A stretch of DNA of 64,000 nt from Acinetobacter pullicarnis. GTDB taxonomy: Bacteria; Pseudomonadota; Gammaproteobacteria; Pseudomonadales; Moraxellaceae. The stretch spans positions 70,948 to 134,947 of the forward strand of contig NZ_VCMZ01000003.1 of assembly GCF_006352475.1 (NCBI RefSeq), in the 5' to 3' direction. The position numbers and the translations under genes were made by a program. Positions 1-8,050 of the stretch are shown here, piece after piece; within the stretch, counting starts at the first letter, position 1, and every line of letters begins with the position of its first letter. Below the pieces are notes generated by a model, which had not been told where the DNA came from, made no database searches, and saw nothing but the letters and a program-made list of their open reading frames with translations.

Positions 1-202
1 TGATCTTTTCATGCTTAATAGTCGTGAATTCATGTAAATGGCTATCTTCCCAATCAAAAGCAGATTGAATTGCCTTATGGAGCCTAGATAAAGTAGCTGC
101 CGATGAAATTTGAATAGTTCTCCAGATTTCAGGATCACTACCTAGCAGACTAATTTTTAATTGAAAAACTTCATCAGAAGATTTGAGCTTTACAGTTCCC
201 AT
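1..202 (-). CDS. Plasmid pRiA4b Orf3-like protein, N-terminal part
   Basis: The ATG lies at 202 and the frame runs off the window's left edge, leaving about 67 residues. The visible part starts MGTVKLKSSDEVFQLKISL and contains SDPEIWRTIQI and LSRLHKAIQSAFDWEDSHLHEF. This pattern (a strand, then P-x-I-W-R, then a helix ending in W-x-x-x-H-L-H-x-F) is typical of the pRiA4b Orf3-like family, common on plasmids and of unknown biochemical role. It ends about 40 bp before a pdif site, so it probably belongs to the neighbouring pdif module. Family assignment rests on motif recall. Confidence 0.7.
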   Translation of the reverse strand, partial: MGTVKLKSSDEVFQLKISLLGSDPEIWRTIQISSAATLSRLHKAIQSAFDWEDSHLHEFTTIKHEKI

Positions 203-241
203 AACAGCCTAGTTCTCAAAAAATAGTTTTAGTAAATCTAA

Positions 242-269
242 AATTAACATAATAGAGCTTATACGAAAC
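242..269 (-). other. pdif site (XerD/XerC orientation)
   Basis: The 28-bp site has an XerD-type arm AATTAACATAA (242-252), a 6-bp spacer TAGAGC and an XerC-type arm TTATACGAAAC (259-269). It fits the dif-like sites that flank mobile modules in Acinetobacter plasmids. An IS1202-group element begins exactly 5 bp beyond the XerC arm. Confidence 0.85.
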
Positions 270-274
270 GCATC

Positions 275-950
275 TGTAAGCCCCAAGTAGAAATGTTCGG
301 TTTCTCCAAAGTAAAAATGTCCGCTTTTAGAATATGCACTTTTGCAATTTCGTTAGCGGACGGTTTGTTATGTTGGTGTCTATGTCGGATAAAGAACTTA
401 AACGATTGTCGGTCTTGCAGGAAATCTGCGATCAACGCATAACTCAATCCCAGGCTGCTCAGCTACTTCATATTTCAGAACGTCAGATCAGACGCTTACT
501 GCAGAAATACAAAGCTCAAGGTCCCGCTGCATTAGCCCATGCCGGTCGTGGCCAAATCAGCAATTCCAAACTTCCTGAAGAACTCAGACTCAAGTGCCTC
601 AATATTGTTTCTGACCAACTCCATGGTTTCGGACCCACTTTAGCGCATGAAAAGCTCACCACCGTACATGGATTCGATCTTTCAGTAGAAACCCTGCGTT
701 CCTGGATGATTGCAGCTGACTTATGGATTCCTCGATCCAAGCGCCTGAAACGCCCGTATCAGCCTCGTTACAACCGGGATTGCTTTGGTGAACTGATCCA
801 AATTGATGGCTCATATCATGACTGGTTTGAAGGACGCGCTGCTAAATGCTGTCTGCTGGTGTTTATCGATGATGCTACAGGAAAATTGCAGCATTTACGC
901 TTCTGTGAATCAGAATCAGCCTTTGATTATATGATTTCAACACGCTTGTA
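275..950 (+). mobile_element. IS1202-group (ISNCY) element, 5' part only
   Basis: The left end TGTAAGCCCCAAGTAG starts at 275, five bases from the XerC arm of a pdif site. The start codon lies 95 bp from the end, the same distance as in the complete copy at 34148-35629. The element is cut at 950 by an IS3-family element and its remaining 800 bp is not found on the other side. The second half was therefore deleted rather than merely displaced. Confidence 0.8.
370..950 (+). pseudogene. IS1202-group transposase, truncated
   Basis: About 194 residues are nearly identical to the N-terminal half of the 445-aa transposase at 34197-35534. It carries a Hin/Mu-type helix-turn-helix (ITQSQAAQLLHISERQIRRLL) and the first part of a DDE integrase core (LIQIDGSYHDWFEG). 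After 950 the frame continues a few codons into the inserted IS3 element and stops at 1032. The C-terminal catalytic part is missing, so it should be inactive. Confidence 0.85.
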
Positions 951-1000
951 TGAACCGTACCGGGTTTGTCGGAGAGTCAATATTCTGAGAGACTATTCCG

Positions 1001-1318
1001 ATGAAAAAACCAAACTATACCCCCGAAATTAGAGAAAGAGCGGTTCAATTACTAATTGAATCTGAAAAAGATTATCCTTCTACTTGGGCAGCAATCACAG
1101 CTATTGCTCCTAAAATTGGCTGTACTCCTGAAACACTACGTGTTTGGTATCAAAAATACTTAGATCAACAAAATCCCGCCAAAGTACAACAGGTATCTGA
1201 CCAAGAAAAAATGAAGCAAATGGAACGTGAAATTAAAGAATTAAAGCGTGCCAATGAAATTCTACGCAAAGCAGCCGCTTTTTTCGCCCAGGCGGAGCTC
1301 GACCGCTCACACAAATAA
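1001..1318 (+). CDS. IS3-family transposase OrfA
   Basis: The 105-aa helix-turn-helix protein has an N-terminal DNA-binding part (YTPEIRERAVQLLIES) and a C-terminal leucine-zipper-like helix (MKQMEREIKELKRANEILRKAAAFFA), the usual layout of IS3 OrfA. Its stop overlaps the ATG of orfB at 1318. IS3 elements usually make an OrfAB fusion by a -1 frameshift near this overlap. Confidence 0.9.
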   Translation: MKKPNYTPEIRERAVQLLIESEKDYPSTWAAITAIAPKIGCTPETLRVWYQKYLDQQNPAKVQQVSDQEKMKQMEREIKELKRANEILRKAAAFFAQAELDRSHK

Positions 1319-2231
1319 TGGTGGATTTTATCCATAACAATAAAGATCGATATGGTGTTGAAGCGATTTGTAGAATTTTACCGATTGCAGCTTCGACCTA
1401 TTATCGGGCTTTAGATCTCGTTGATAACCCAGAACATCGAGCGAAACGTGCTCTGCATGATTTACATCATGCAGAGCAAATCAAACGTATTTGGAAAGAA
1501 AGTTCAGGTCGATATGGTGTACGTAAAGTTTGGCAACAATTGAAACGTGAGGGTTATGTTATTGCACGTTGTACAGTTGCTCGATTGATGCAAAAGCTAG
1601 ATATACAAGGTGTTTGGCGTGGTAAGAACAAACAAACTACCCGCAGCCGAGATGATCAAAAACGGGCAGGTGATTTAGTGAAACGGAATTTTAGTGCTGA
1701 TCGACCTGACCCTTGCGAAGCAGTGCTCAGGTCAGTGACTTTACGTATATTCAAACCAATTCTGGCTGGGTCTACACCGCATTTATTATTGATGTGTTCT
1801 CACGAGCAATTGTTGGATGGAAAGTATCTACACGGATGAATACAGATATGGTGCTCGATGCATTGGAGCAAGCATTGCACGATCGAGGCATGCCAAAGAA
1901 TGTAATTCATCATTCAGATAGAGGTGTTCAATATCTTTCTATTCGCTATACCAATCGTTTAGAAGCAGCAAATTTACGAGCATCAGTCGGTACAACGGGT
2001 GATTCATACGATAATGCTCTGGCTGAAACGGTGAATGGCTTATACAAAACAGAGGTGATTGAATATTTAAAAGCAGATTGGCAAGGTTTAGCAGATGTAC
2101 AACTTGCGACATTAAATTGGGTAGATTGGTTCAACAAAAAGCGTGTACACGGTGCACTGGGTTATGTATCGCCTTTTGAGTTTGAAGCAATGTACTATGA
2201 TAAGATTAATCCGTTAGGTCAGGTGGCCTAA
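1318..2231 (+). pseudogene. IS3-family transposase OrfB, frameshifted
   Basis: Two overlapping frames (1318-1839 and 1713-2231) together make one DDE integrase. The first carries the HTH-like N-terminus up to NFSADRPD. The second carries VSDFTYIQTNSGWVYTAF, the HHSDRGVQY motif and the catalytic-Glu region NALAETVNGLYKTE. Between them the sequence CCTTGCGAAGCAGTGCTCAG stands where about 9 bases are expected, which shifts the frame. The break makes this copy probably inactive. Confidence 0.8.
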
Positions 2232-2269
2232 CTTAAATAAAAAGTCTCCGACAAACCCGGTACGGTTCA

Positions 2270-2464
2270 GGTCTAATTAATCGATCACGTGATCCTAATG
2301 ATGAAAGACGAGTTCTTATTTCATTAAAAGATAAAGGGCGAGACTTATCTGCTGAAGCAGAAAAGATTCCTAAAGAGCTTACCAAGAACATTGAGTTTGA
2401 TAACTTAAATCAATTACGAGATGAATTAAAAGTATTAGTTAATCTATTATCAGAAAGAATTTGA
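2270..2464 (+). pseudogene. MarR/OhrR-family regulator, 3' fragment
   Basis: Directly after the IS3 right end an open frame reads LINRSRDPNDERRVLISL, then KDKGRDLSAEAEKIPKEL, ending NLLSERI at 2464. The D-x-R-D-x-R-x-x-x-I-x-L-T-like wing and following helix are the signature of MarR-family winged-helix regulators. Only about the last 64 residues remain. OhrR-like regulators sense peroxides, but the sensing N-terminus is missing here. Confidence 0.75.
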
Positions 2465-2525
2465 GACCTCTTAATATCTGATAATGGAAGCCTGTTTACT
2501 TTCAAGAATCAATTAGTTTTTCTAA

Positions 2526-2553
2526 AATAAACATAATACACCTTATACGAAGT
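2526..2553 (-). other. pdif site (XerD/XerC orientation)
   Basis: The site has an XerD-type arm AATAAACATAA (2526-2536), a spacer TACACC and an XerC-type arm TTATACGAAGT (2543-2553). With the opposite-facing site at 3641-3668 it brackets the BrnT/BrnA module. Confidence 0.85.
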
Positions 2554-2571
2554 CAAAAAAATATATCTATA

Positions 2572-2600
2572 GAGGGCGTTATGCCCTCATTTTTTATTTT
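2572..2600. terminator. Hairpin with T-runs after the 101-aa gene
   Basis: GAGGGC-GTTAT-GCCCTC forms a short stem. T-rich runs lie on both sides (TTTTTTATTTTT on the plus side, ATATATTTTTTT on the minus side), so it could act in both directions, for the gene ending at 2594 in particular. Confidence 0.55.
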
Positions 2601-2899
2601 TGCTCATGTTCTTTGTAGTACTGATGCTGTCTTCTGGAATTGTGCTTCCAGCTTTTGGCAACTTTATAGACATAGCTTGGAAAATCATCCCAAACATGAG
2701 GTAAGCCAGCACCACGTGCAACACGAATTTTAAGCGGATAGTTTTTGTATTCAATAACGTGCAGAAAATAGAAACTTCGCTCTTGGTGCGTACTAAATTC
2801 TTTAAACATCGAACTTCTGACATTGGGGTAAATCTGCCAAAAGTAATCGTGTGGGTTGCTGTGTACTGATTGTTTATACTGATATTTCAGTTTTTTCAT
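2594..2899 (-). CDS. Hypothetical protein, 101 aa
   Basis: The ATG at 2899 follows a strong ribosome site (GGAGGAATC). The protein is basic and aromatic (YKQSVHSNPHDYFWQIYPNV; PHVWDDFPSYVYKVAKSW) with no signal peptide or membrane helix. I do not recognise the family. It lies inside the pdif-bounded module with brnT/brnA and is transcribed in the same direction, 72 bp after brnA. It may be cotranscribed, but nothing shows a functional link. Confidence 0.6.
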   Translation of the reverse strand: MKKLKYQYKQSVHSNPHDYFWQIYPNVRSSMFKEFSTHQERSFYFLHVIEYKNYPLKIRVARGAGLPHVWDDFPSYVYKVAKSWKHNSRRQHQYYKEHEQK

Positions 2900-2970
2900 G
2901 ATTCCTCCTAGGTAACATTACCTAGAAGGGATCCTGTGCAAAGTAGTTCATTGTTTTTAATCCTGTAAAA

Positions 2971-3279
2971 TTAGGAATGGTTTTTCAGTTCTTTTAGCAT
3001 TGCTTCACGTAGAATTTTATTCATTCGGGTCTGATAGCCTTTGCCCTGGGATTTAAGCCACTGCATGACATCAGCATCAATCCGAACAGTGGTCGATTTC
3101 TTGACTGGTTTGTAGTAGGGATTACGGACTGCATTTTGCCAAAAGCTTTCATCTAGCTCAGGGATGTCTGAAAAGTCTATTTCATTGTCTGGACGTTTTG
3201 CCAATGCTTCAATTTCAGCCATTTGCTTGTCAGTTAATTCAGTCAATTCTTCAAGTTTGTAACGAACGATTTTGCTCAT
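2971..3279 (-). CDS. brnA: BrnA-type antitoxin
   Basis: The preferred start is the ATG at 3279, which has AGGAG upstream; a longer frame reaches 3330. The protein (102 aa) has a variable N-terminus and a C-terminal ribbon-helix-helix region (KKSTTVRIDADVMQWLKSQG) followed by YQTRMNKILREAM, as in BrnA antitoxins. BrnA neutralises BrnT and represses the operon. The gene overlaps the 3' end of brnT by 29 bp, the normal toxin-first order for this system. Confidence 0.9.
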   Translation of the reverse strand: MSKIVRYKLEELTELTDKQMAEIEALAKRPDNEIDFSDIPELDESFWQNAVRNPYYKPVKKSTTVRIDADVMQWLKSQGKGYQTRMNKILREAMLKELKNHS

Positions 3280-3553
3280 ACGCTCTTTTCTCCTGTGATG
3301 TGGCTTTTCGGGCTGAAATGATACGGACAACTTCGGTTATATCTTCGAAGTGAGAGGTATGGGCAACTAGCACTACAGTCTCTCCCCGGATGCTCCCTAA
3401 AGCCTGCCATCGACATTCACCATTCTCAAAGCGGCCTTGCTTACTTAACAAGAATGGATCTTTAAAAATATGCAATGCAGTTTCAAAGCTGATCTTATGC
3501 TTTTTCTGATTGCTCTTATTTTTCGCCTCATCCCATTCAAATTCCATGCTCAT
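3251..3553 (-). CDS. brnT: BrnT-type toxin
   Basis: The 100-aa protein begins MSMEFEWDEAKNKSNQKKHK and contains FETALHIFKDP, GECRWQALGSIRGETVVLVAH and the C-terminal RIISARKATSQEKRAYEQ. These are the standard blocks of the BrnT ribonuclease (RelE-like fold), whose R-x-I-S-A-R-x-A motif is conserved. BrnT cleaves RNA and halts growth unless bound by BrnA. The pair looks complete and sits between two inversely oriented pdif sites. Confidence 0.92.
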   Translation of the reverse strand: MSMEFEWDEAKNKSNQKKHKISFETALHIFKDPFLLSKQGRFENGECRWQALGSIRGETVVLVAHTSHFEDITEVVRIISARKATSQEKRAYEQNRSLQT

Positions 3554-3640
3554 AGATTAGTACCAATTTACATACAATAATGTTACTACATTTTTGTATT
3601 TTTGAAAAACTGGACATTTTAATTGGTGAATAACACCAGA

Positions 3641-3668
3641 ACTGCGCATAAGAGATTTTATGTTAAAT
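3641..3668 (+). other. pdif site (XerC/XerD orientation)
   Basis: The site has an XerC-type arm ACTGCGCATAA (3641-3651), a spacer GAGATT and an XerD-type arm TTATGTTAAAT (3658-3668). The XerC arm is divergent, but the XerD arm is identical to those at 32638, 32701 and 35652. The upstream 30 bp (AATTGGTGAATA...) also resembles the flank of the site at 32684. Confidence 0.75.
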
Positions 3669-4178
3669 AGGGGTAATTAAAGATTGAATTTCAACCCCAT
3701 TTTCATCAACTAATTCAATACCAACTGCTTTTAAACGATCTATAGGATCACCTGTTTTCAAACACCATCCATTAGGCATATTTGTTTTTAATCCTGAAAA
3801 TTTAGCATCTAACTTTTTCTGTTCTTCATAGGAAATATGGGCTACACCAAGATTTCTTTGTAGAATTTTGGAGAGTTCAGCATCTGATAATTCATTGCTT
3901 TCAATTAATACCCATAAGTTGTTAAAGACATAAGCCATGGGAACAATATGTTCTTTCCATGGCTTAATAGCCATTGCTGATTTATTATTAAAAATATTCT
4001 TTGAGTATCCTTTAAAAAGCAGTTCATTTTCTGGATGAAATAAATGCTCCATTAATCTGGAGCTATATCCCCATGGTTTATTAATGTTTTCTTGAAGAGT
4101 GATAATGTTTTTTACATGTTGAATGATTAAATCACACGTGCTCTTAATATATTGATTAATATGTTCTTTTTCAGTCAT
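3663..4178 (-). CDS. Hypothetical protein, 171 aa
   Basis: The ATG at 4178 opens an acidic, soluble, mostly helical protein (MTEKEHINQYIKSTCDLIIQ ... LRNLGVAH-like segment ... GWCLKTGDPIDRLKAVGIEL). No family is recognised and no membrane segment is seen. It is divergent from the macro-domain gene, with only 53 bp between start codons, so the two probably share a promoter region. Its stop lies inside the XerD arm of the adjacent pdif site, so the gene ends exactly at the module border. Confidence 0.6.
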   Translation of the reverse strand: MTEKEHINQYIKSTCDLIIQHVKNIITLQENINKPWGYSSRLMEHLFHPENELLFKGYSKNIFNNKSAMAIKPWKEHIVPMAYVFNNLWVLIESNELSDAELSKILQRNLGVAHISYEEQKKLDAKFSGLKTNMPNGWCLKTGDPIDRLKAVGIELVDENGVEIQSLITPI

Positions 4179-4231
4179 GTTGGTTTTCCAAAAAATTACT
4201 GCTACCTTAGCGATTTTATTATAGTGATAAA

Positions 4232-4792
4232 ATGAGTAATCTTAAGAAAGTTATTTTAATCCAAACAGATATTACAACATTCGCTGTACAGGCTATCGTT
4301 AATTCAGCGAATAAGTCTTTGCTTGGTGGCAGTGGGCTTGATTATATCATTCATAAAAAAGCAGGACCTTTGATGAAGACTGAATGTATTCAACTTCATC
4401 AAGAAAAAGGCGGGTGTTCAACTGGACAAGCAGAAGTTACTACTGCTGGAAACCTGCCTGCCCAATATCTTATTCATGCTGTTGGGCCAAGATGGTTAGA
4501 TGGTGAGCGTAATGAGCCACAATTGCTTTGTGATGCTTATAGTAATGCGATTATGAAAGCTAACCATGTTGGTGTAAAAACTATTTCTTTTCCAAACATC
4601 AGTACAGGTGTTTATGGTTTTCCTCGCCAACTGGCAGCCGAAATTGCAATTGGTACCATACTTTCAACACTTCCCCAATATGACTGTGTTGAAGAAGTAT
4701 TTTTTGTATGCCGAGATGATGAAAACTATTTAATTTATAAGGAGATACTTTCTAACATTAACGACCCAAAAATAAAAATACAGATTGAATAA
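4232..4792 (+). CDS. Macro-domain protein (ADP-ribose hydrolase-like)
   Basis: The 186-aa protein is a single macro domain. The ADP-ribose-binding elements are visible: the N-terminal QTDITTFAVQAIVNSANKSL, the GGSGLD loop, IHAVGPRW and the second loop SFPNISTGVYGFP. MacroD/YmdB-type proteins remove ADP-ribose or the acetyl group of O-acetyl-ADP-ribose. The usual G-V-D-G-A-I-H is here G-L-D-Y-I-I-H, an unusual substitution next to the catalytic loop. Its divergent partner is unknown. It could be a housekeeping-type deacylase or reverse ADP-ribosylation by a toxin. Confidence 0.85.
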   Translation: MSNLKKVILIQTDITTFAVQAIVNSANKSLLGGSGLDYIIHKKAGPLMKTECIQLHQEKGGCSTGQAEVTTAGNLPAQYLIHAVGPRWLDGERNEPQLLCDAYSNAIMKANHVGVKTISFPNISTGVYGFPRQLAAEIAIGTILSTLPQYDCVEEVFFVCRDDENYLIYKEILSNINDPKIKIQIE

Positions 4793-4793
4793 A

Positions 4794-5179
4794 TTAAATT
4801 ATAGATAGCTCATATAAGAATCCTGCTACCAGTTTGGCTAAAAGCTCATGATCTTCTTGGGATTCAACGATATCAACCATTAAATCATCTAAACCCGTGT
4901 GTTCTTAAATGGTCACACCTTGGATTTCAAGATAAGTTAGCATCACCCTAGCCCTGTTCTTTTATTTCCATCGACAAATGCATGCCCTTTAGAAATTGCA
5001 ATACCAAACCATGCAGCAATTTCAAAGATATCACTCACATTACTGTAATACATTTGCTGATCTATACGGTTTAGGACGCTTTCCAGTTTCTCAATCTGGC
5101 AACCAGATCGACCTACACCTGTTTGAAGCAAAATCTCGTCATGTACAGCAATTACGAATGTCGAACTAATCAAGCTCAT
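4794..5179 (-). pseudogene. Doc/Fic-type toxin, frameshifted
   Basis: The first 78 residues carry the Doc core HAFVDGNKRTGL, the H-x-F-x-D-x-N-K-R motif that binds ATP for AMPylation or phosphorylation. The frame then shifts at CTAGGG. The expected continuation (MLTYLEIQGV, then a stop, then EHTGLDDLMVDIVESQEDHE ending at 4794) is present in other frames. At least one frameshift and one stop are present, so the toxin is probably inactive. It overlaps the antitoxin by 4 bp. Confidence 0.75.
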
Positions 5180-5367
5180 TTATAAGCTAACTCTTGTATT
5201 TCTGCTTTATGTTGCTGGATCACTCGTCTAGCACTATGCATAACAACTCGTTTAGTTGCTTCATCATTACTAAACTTTATAGGTAAAACTTGTCCAGAAA
5301 CCTTTTCACGACTAGATACTTGTTCAATATTATAATCTTTAAGACGTTTTCTCATATCGCTTACCAT
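5176..5367 (-). CDS. Phd-like antitoxin of the decayed Doc system
   Basis: This is a 63-aa charged protein (MVSDMRKRLKDYNIEQVSSR ... MHSARRVIQQHKAEIQELAYK) immediately upstream of the doc pseudogene with an ATGA overlap, the usual antitoxin-toxin arrangement. A second ATG five codons in is possible. The N-terminal DNA-binding fold is not obvious, so the assignment rests mainly on position. Confidence 0.6.
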   Translation of the reverse strand: MVSDMRKRLKDYNIEQVSSREKVSGQVLPIKFSNDEATKRVVMHSARRVIQQHKAEIQELAYK

Positions 5368-5424
5368 TCTAAGAGTGATCGTGTGTATTTTAACGCAAGT
5401 TTGTTGATCTAACAGTAGTGTTGG

Positions 5425-5760
5425 TCAAATTTGATAGTGTGAGTCTTTTTTTAGCACCGATTGTTCTGGATTTAAATTAAAAAAATCATAGACTTTATTA
5501 ATTTTTGATTTATATAACAATGTCTTATCCAAATAAATAATTGATTTTTCTTTGTTGGTATCAAAAATTACTCGACCTCTTGGGATCTGTTCATACTCAT
5601 AGTTTTGTAGTTCAGAATACTTTTCTTGCAATGTAATCCAATATTCAATATGTGTATATGGGCTATCAATCAGGCCAATAGAGTCTGCTTTCGTAATATT
5701 AAAGGAATGTGCAATACCAATGACTTGATTATTCCAGTACCAAAAGATCCCTATTTTCAT
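5425..5760 (-). CDS. Conserved hypothetical protein, 111 aa
   Basis: The protein begins MKIGIFWYWNNQVIGIAHSF and has the central motif DSPYTHIEYW, then EYEQIPRGRVIFDTNKEKSI and IIYLDKTLL. It looks like a small, soluble, beta-rich single-domain protein. I recall similar short proteins on bacterial chromosomes and plasmids without known function. It is the last gene before a degenerate pdif site and is followed by no partner. Confidence 0.55.
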   Translation of the reverse strand: MKIGIFWYWNNQVIGIAHSFNITKADSIGLIDSPYTHIEYWITLQEKYSELQNYEYEQIPRGRVIFDTNKEKSIIYLDKTLLYKSKINKVYDFFNLNPEQSVLKKDSHYQI

Positions 5761-5792
5761 TTGTCTTTATGCCTAGTTTTAAGTTCAACTAA

Positions 5793-5820
5793 AATTAATA
5801 TAATACGAATTATCCGAAAA
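5793..5820 (-). other. Degenerate pdif-like site (XerD/XerC orientation)
   Basis: AATTAATATAA (5793-5803), spacer TACGAA, TTATCCGAAAA (5810-5820). Both arms depart from the consensus at 2-3 positions, but the position, spacing and orientation fit a module border facing the site at 3641. Confidence 0.6.
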
Positions 5821-5832
5821 TATTCAGACAAT

Positions 5833-5862
5833 AAAAAAGCCCGACATCCTGTCGGGCTTTTT
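5833..5862. terminator. Bidirectional Rho-independent terminator
   Basis: AAAAAAGCCCGACA-TCC-TGTCGGGCTTTTT: a 9-bp perfect stem flanked by A-run and T-run. Confidence 0.85.
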
Positions 5863-5931
5863 CATATTGGGTGTTTAGGTATAACTCCTGTCGGTAATCC
5901 TCCCATAAATAACCGAAGTTAAAAGTAGAGG

Positions 5932-6720
5932 TTAAGCAGCCATTAGAGGTGGCCTTCCTTTGTTTGCTTGGTGTGGTCTTTCATGGTTGTAATGCCACAA
6001 CCAGTTTGTTGCATAATCTTGTACTTCTTCCAGTGTGTCAAATAGATGCTTGCTTAGCCAGCTATAACGTATAGTCCGATTATAACGTTCAATATACGCA
6101 TTCTGCTGTGGCTTACCCGGTTGAATATATTCAATACGAATACCGTGCTCAGTAGCCCAGCGCACAAATTCGTGACTGATAAATTCGGGACCATTATCGC
6201 ATCGGATCACTAACGGTTTTTCTCTCCACTCCAGCAATTGATTCAACGTACGAATAACCCTGATTGTGGGCAATGAGAACCCTGCTTCAATGGCTAGGCC
6301 TTCGCGGCGGTAATCATCAATCACATTCAATAATCGAAACTTGCGACCATCGGAAAGCTGATCATGCATAAAATCTAATGACCAAACCTGATTTTCTCGG
6401 ATTGGTTCTTTCAATGGTTCAGGCGCATGCCGTTTTAGTCTTCTTCTCGGTTTAATACGCAGATTCAGTGCCAACTCACAGTAAATGCGGTAAACCCGCT
6501 TGTGATTCCAGCAGCAACTCTCAACATGCCGTAAATACGAGAAGCACAAACCAAAGCCCCAATCGGAATTTTCCTCAGTGAGTTCAATGAGCTGTTCAGC
6601 AATGAGTGCATTGTCATCGCTGAGTTTGGCTTGATAGCGGTAGCAGGTTTCACTAATGCCAAATGCTTTACAAGCCAAACGAATACTAATGGCATGCTGG
6701 GCAACTGCCTGTTGTGCCAT
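5932..6720 (-). CDS. IS3-family transposase OrfB (DDE integrase)
   Basis: At least 262 residues include an HTH_21 segment and the rve integrase core: [11 protein letters not shown] (first Asp), [15 protein letters not shown] (second Asp) and [20 protein letters not shown] (Glu). The frame extends upstream of the ATG through VKPSCRRK, so the native product is probably an OrfAB frameshift fusion. It looks intact. Confidence 0.9.
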   Translation of the reverse strand: MAQQAVAQHAISIRLACKAFGISETCYRYQAKLSDDNALIAEQLIELTEENSDWGFGLCFSYLRHVESCCWNHKRVYRIYCELALNLRIKPRRRLKRHAPEPLKEPIRENQVWSLDFMHDQLSDGRKFRLLNVIDDYRREGLAIEAGFSLPTIRVIRTLNQLLEWREKPLVIRCDNGPEFISHEFVRWATEHGIRIEYIQPGKPQQNAYIERYNRTIRYSWLSKHLFDTLEEVQDYATNWLWHYNHERPHQANKGRPPLMAA

Positions 6721-6740
6721 CTTACGCCGGCAAGATGGCT

Positions 6741-7022
6741 TTACCCTTGCGCAGCAGTGCTGCTCATTGCCATCGCTTCCTGGATGATTTCGGCCTTTAA
6801 TCGCTCTTCCGCATACATCTTTTTAAGTCTGGTATTTTCGGCTTCTAGCTCTTTCAGTCGAGCCATTAATGATGTATCCATACCACCATATTTGGCACGC
6901 CATTTATAAAAGGTAGCATTACTCATGCCGTGTTCACGGCAAAGGGTCGCTACAGGTGTGCCAGATTCTGCCTGTTTCAAGATGGACATGATCTGACTGT
7001 CAGTAAATTTAGATGTTTTCAT
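6741..7022 (-). CDS. IS3-family transposase OrfA
   Basis: The 93-aa HTH protein ([40 protein letters not shown]) has a coiled-coil end ([20 protein letters not shown]). This is the OrfA pattern of the IS51 group. The ATG at 7022 lies 71 bp inside the IS end. Confidence 0.9.
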   Translation of the reverse strand: MKTSKFTDSQIMSILKQAESGTPVATLCREHGMSNATFYKWRAKYGGMDTSLMARLKELEAENTRLKKMYAEERLKAEIIQEAMAMSSTAAQG

Positions 7023-7093
7023 GCAGAATCTCCTGCTCGTATCTTAAGAGAAAATTCTACTTTTAGATCCTATTATTTTTAGGGGGGATTACC

Positions 7094-7362
7094 TATTGAA
7101 TCTCGCTTTCGCTCGATTCGTAGGGGCAATTTTTTGCAAATACCTTCTAAAATTATGTAAAAAGCAAAAGCAACTATGACTTCGCTTCGCTCAGAAGTTT
7201 TTTTGCTCGCTCCGCTCGGTCTAGGTGCAAATATCTGCATATAATTTACGCTTATTTAGGCTTCTCAGCCTAAAAAGCTGTTTTTCAGAGAGTCTAGGCG
7301 CGAATTTTTGTTGTGGCGCTCGTAGACACTCGCTAATAAATACTTGTTATTGTTTAATTAAT
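7094..7362. other. Intergenic, no gene seen
   Basis: The stretch contains short imperfect repeats of the type CTTCGCTCAG / GCTCGCTCCGCTCGGTC and T-runs. Acinetobacter plasmids often carry such sequence next to IS elements. No coding frame or clear promoter is seen. Confidence 0.4.
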
Positions 7363-7378
7363 TAGGACTTACGCACTA

Positions 7379-8032
7379 TTATTTATAGATTCTCTGTGGT
7401 AGCAGATGATTTTTATCGAGAATAAAGTCATCAATGAAGTTTTTGATAACTGGTCTAAATAATTTCTTCTGCCAACGATATACATTTTCAAAGATCCGCT
7501 CAAACTGGTTCTTTTGTATCTCGACGTAGGCCATCAAGGCTGAAAAAAATATGATTCAAAATCAGTTTAGATCGTCTTACTTGAAACTTTTCAATATGAC
7601 AAACCTGTTTAATCACCCGGTGATATTGCTCTAATTTCCAATGACTTGAATGTAATTCATGAAAACCCTCAAAGGACAATAAATCATCTTCATCTTGATG
7701 CACAATATAAAACCTCTGCTGTTCTTTTAACTGAGTCTTAAATAATTGTACAAAGCCAAAATCTTTGAGCCAGACCACTTGACCCTGATGGAAATTTGGC
7801 AATAAACGCAGTTGAAACCATTGTCCTTTTTCTGGGGAAACCTTACGGTTACAGTCGATACCAAACATAAATCGAATACCATATTTTCTTATGGTTTTTA
7901 GATTTCCAGTCGATGAATACCAACTATCACCTGTAATAAATTGAATCTTTGCACCCCAACTGAGTACTTCACTTAACATATCCATAAAGTAATCATTCTT
8001 GGTTTTACTTTCAGATTTGTCATAAATTCGGA
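7379..8032 (-). pseudogene. IS701-family transposase, C-terminal part
   Basis: The frame enters from the ISAba1 junction as RIYDKSESKTKNDYF and continues through FITGDSWYSSTGNLKTIRKY and HWKLEQYHRVIKQ. It fuses in frame with the N-terminal part at 30784-31159 (NIPINFR + IYDKSES) when the insertion is removed. A 1-base deletion near 7540 moves the natural end (LMAYVEIQKNQFERIF ... LLPQRIYK, stop at 7379) into another frame, so it is doubly broken. Confidence 0.8.
8024..8032. repeat. 9-bp target duplication AAATTCGGA, left copy
   Basis: This sequence directly abuts the ISAba1 end at 8033. The identical 9 bases abut the outer end of the inverted ISAba1 remnant at 30775-30783. Nine bp is the usual duplication size for ISAba1. 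Confidence 0.9.
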
Positions 8033-8050
8033 CTCTGTACACGACAAATT

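Larger units (their letters stand above)
951..2269 (+). mobile_element. IS3-family element, ISAba14-like
   Basis: The element is 1319 bp, with terminal inverted repeats beginning TGAACCGTACCGGGTTTGTC at 951 and ending with the complement at 2269. It holds overlapping orfA and orfB. The flanks differ: a transposase fragment on the left and a MarR fragment on the right, with no 3-4 bp duplication (GTA versus GGT). This points to an adjacent deletion after insertion. A 117-bp piece of the same element's right end lies at 36588-36704. The ISAba14 name is a recollection only. Confidence 0.8.
5893..7093 (-). mobile_element. IS3-family element (IS51 type)
   Basis: Terminal repeats start GGTAATCCTCCCATAAATAA at 5893 and, on the other strand, GGTAATCCCCCCTAAAAATA at 7093. 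The element spans about 1.2 kb and holds orfA and orfB on the minus strand. The 3-5 bases outside the ends do not match, so a direct duplication is not visible. The exact IS name is not known to me. Confidence 0.8.
7363..8032 (-). mobile_element. ISAba11-like element, 3' part
   Basis: The terminal repeat TAGGACTTACGCA (13 bp) begins at 7363 and recurs in inverse at 31203-31215. TTAAT lies directly outside both ends (7358-7362, 31216-31220), a 5-bp target duplication. Joined to 30784-31215 this makes 1102 bp, close to the recalled 1101 bp of ISAba11 (IS701 family). The element is split at 8033 by the ISAba1-bounded structure. Confidence 0.8.

Noticed and set aside
5626..5922. Plus-strand 98-codon frame
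   Set aside because: It runs antisense to the 111-aa gene, through a pdif-like site and a terminator, into the IS end.
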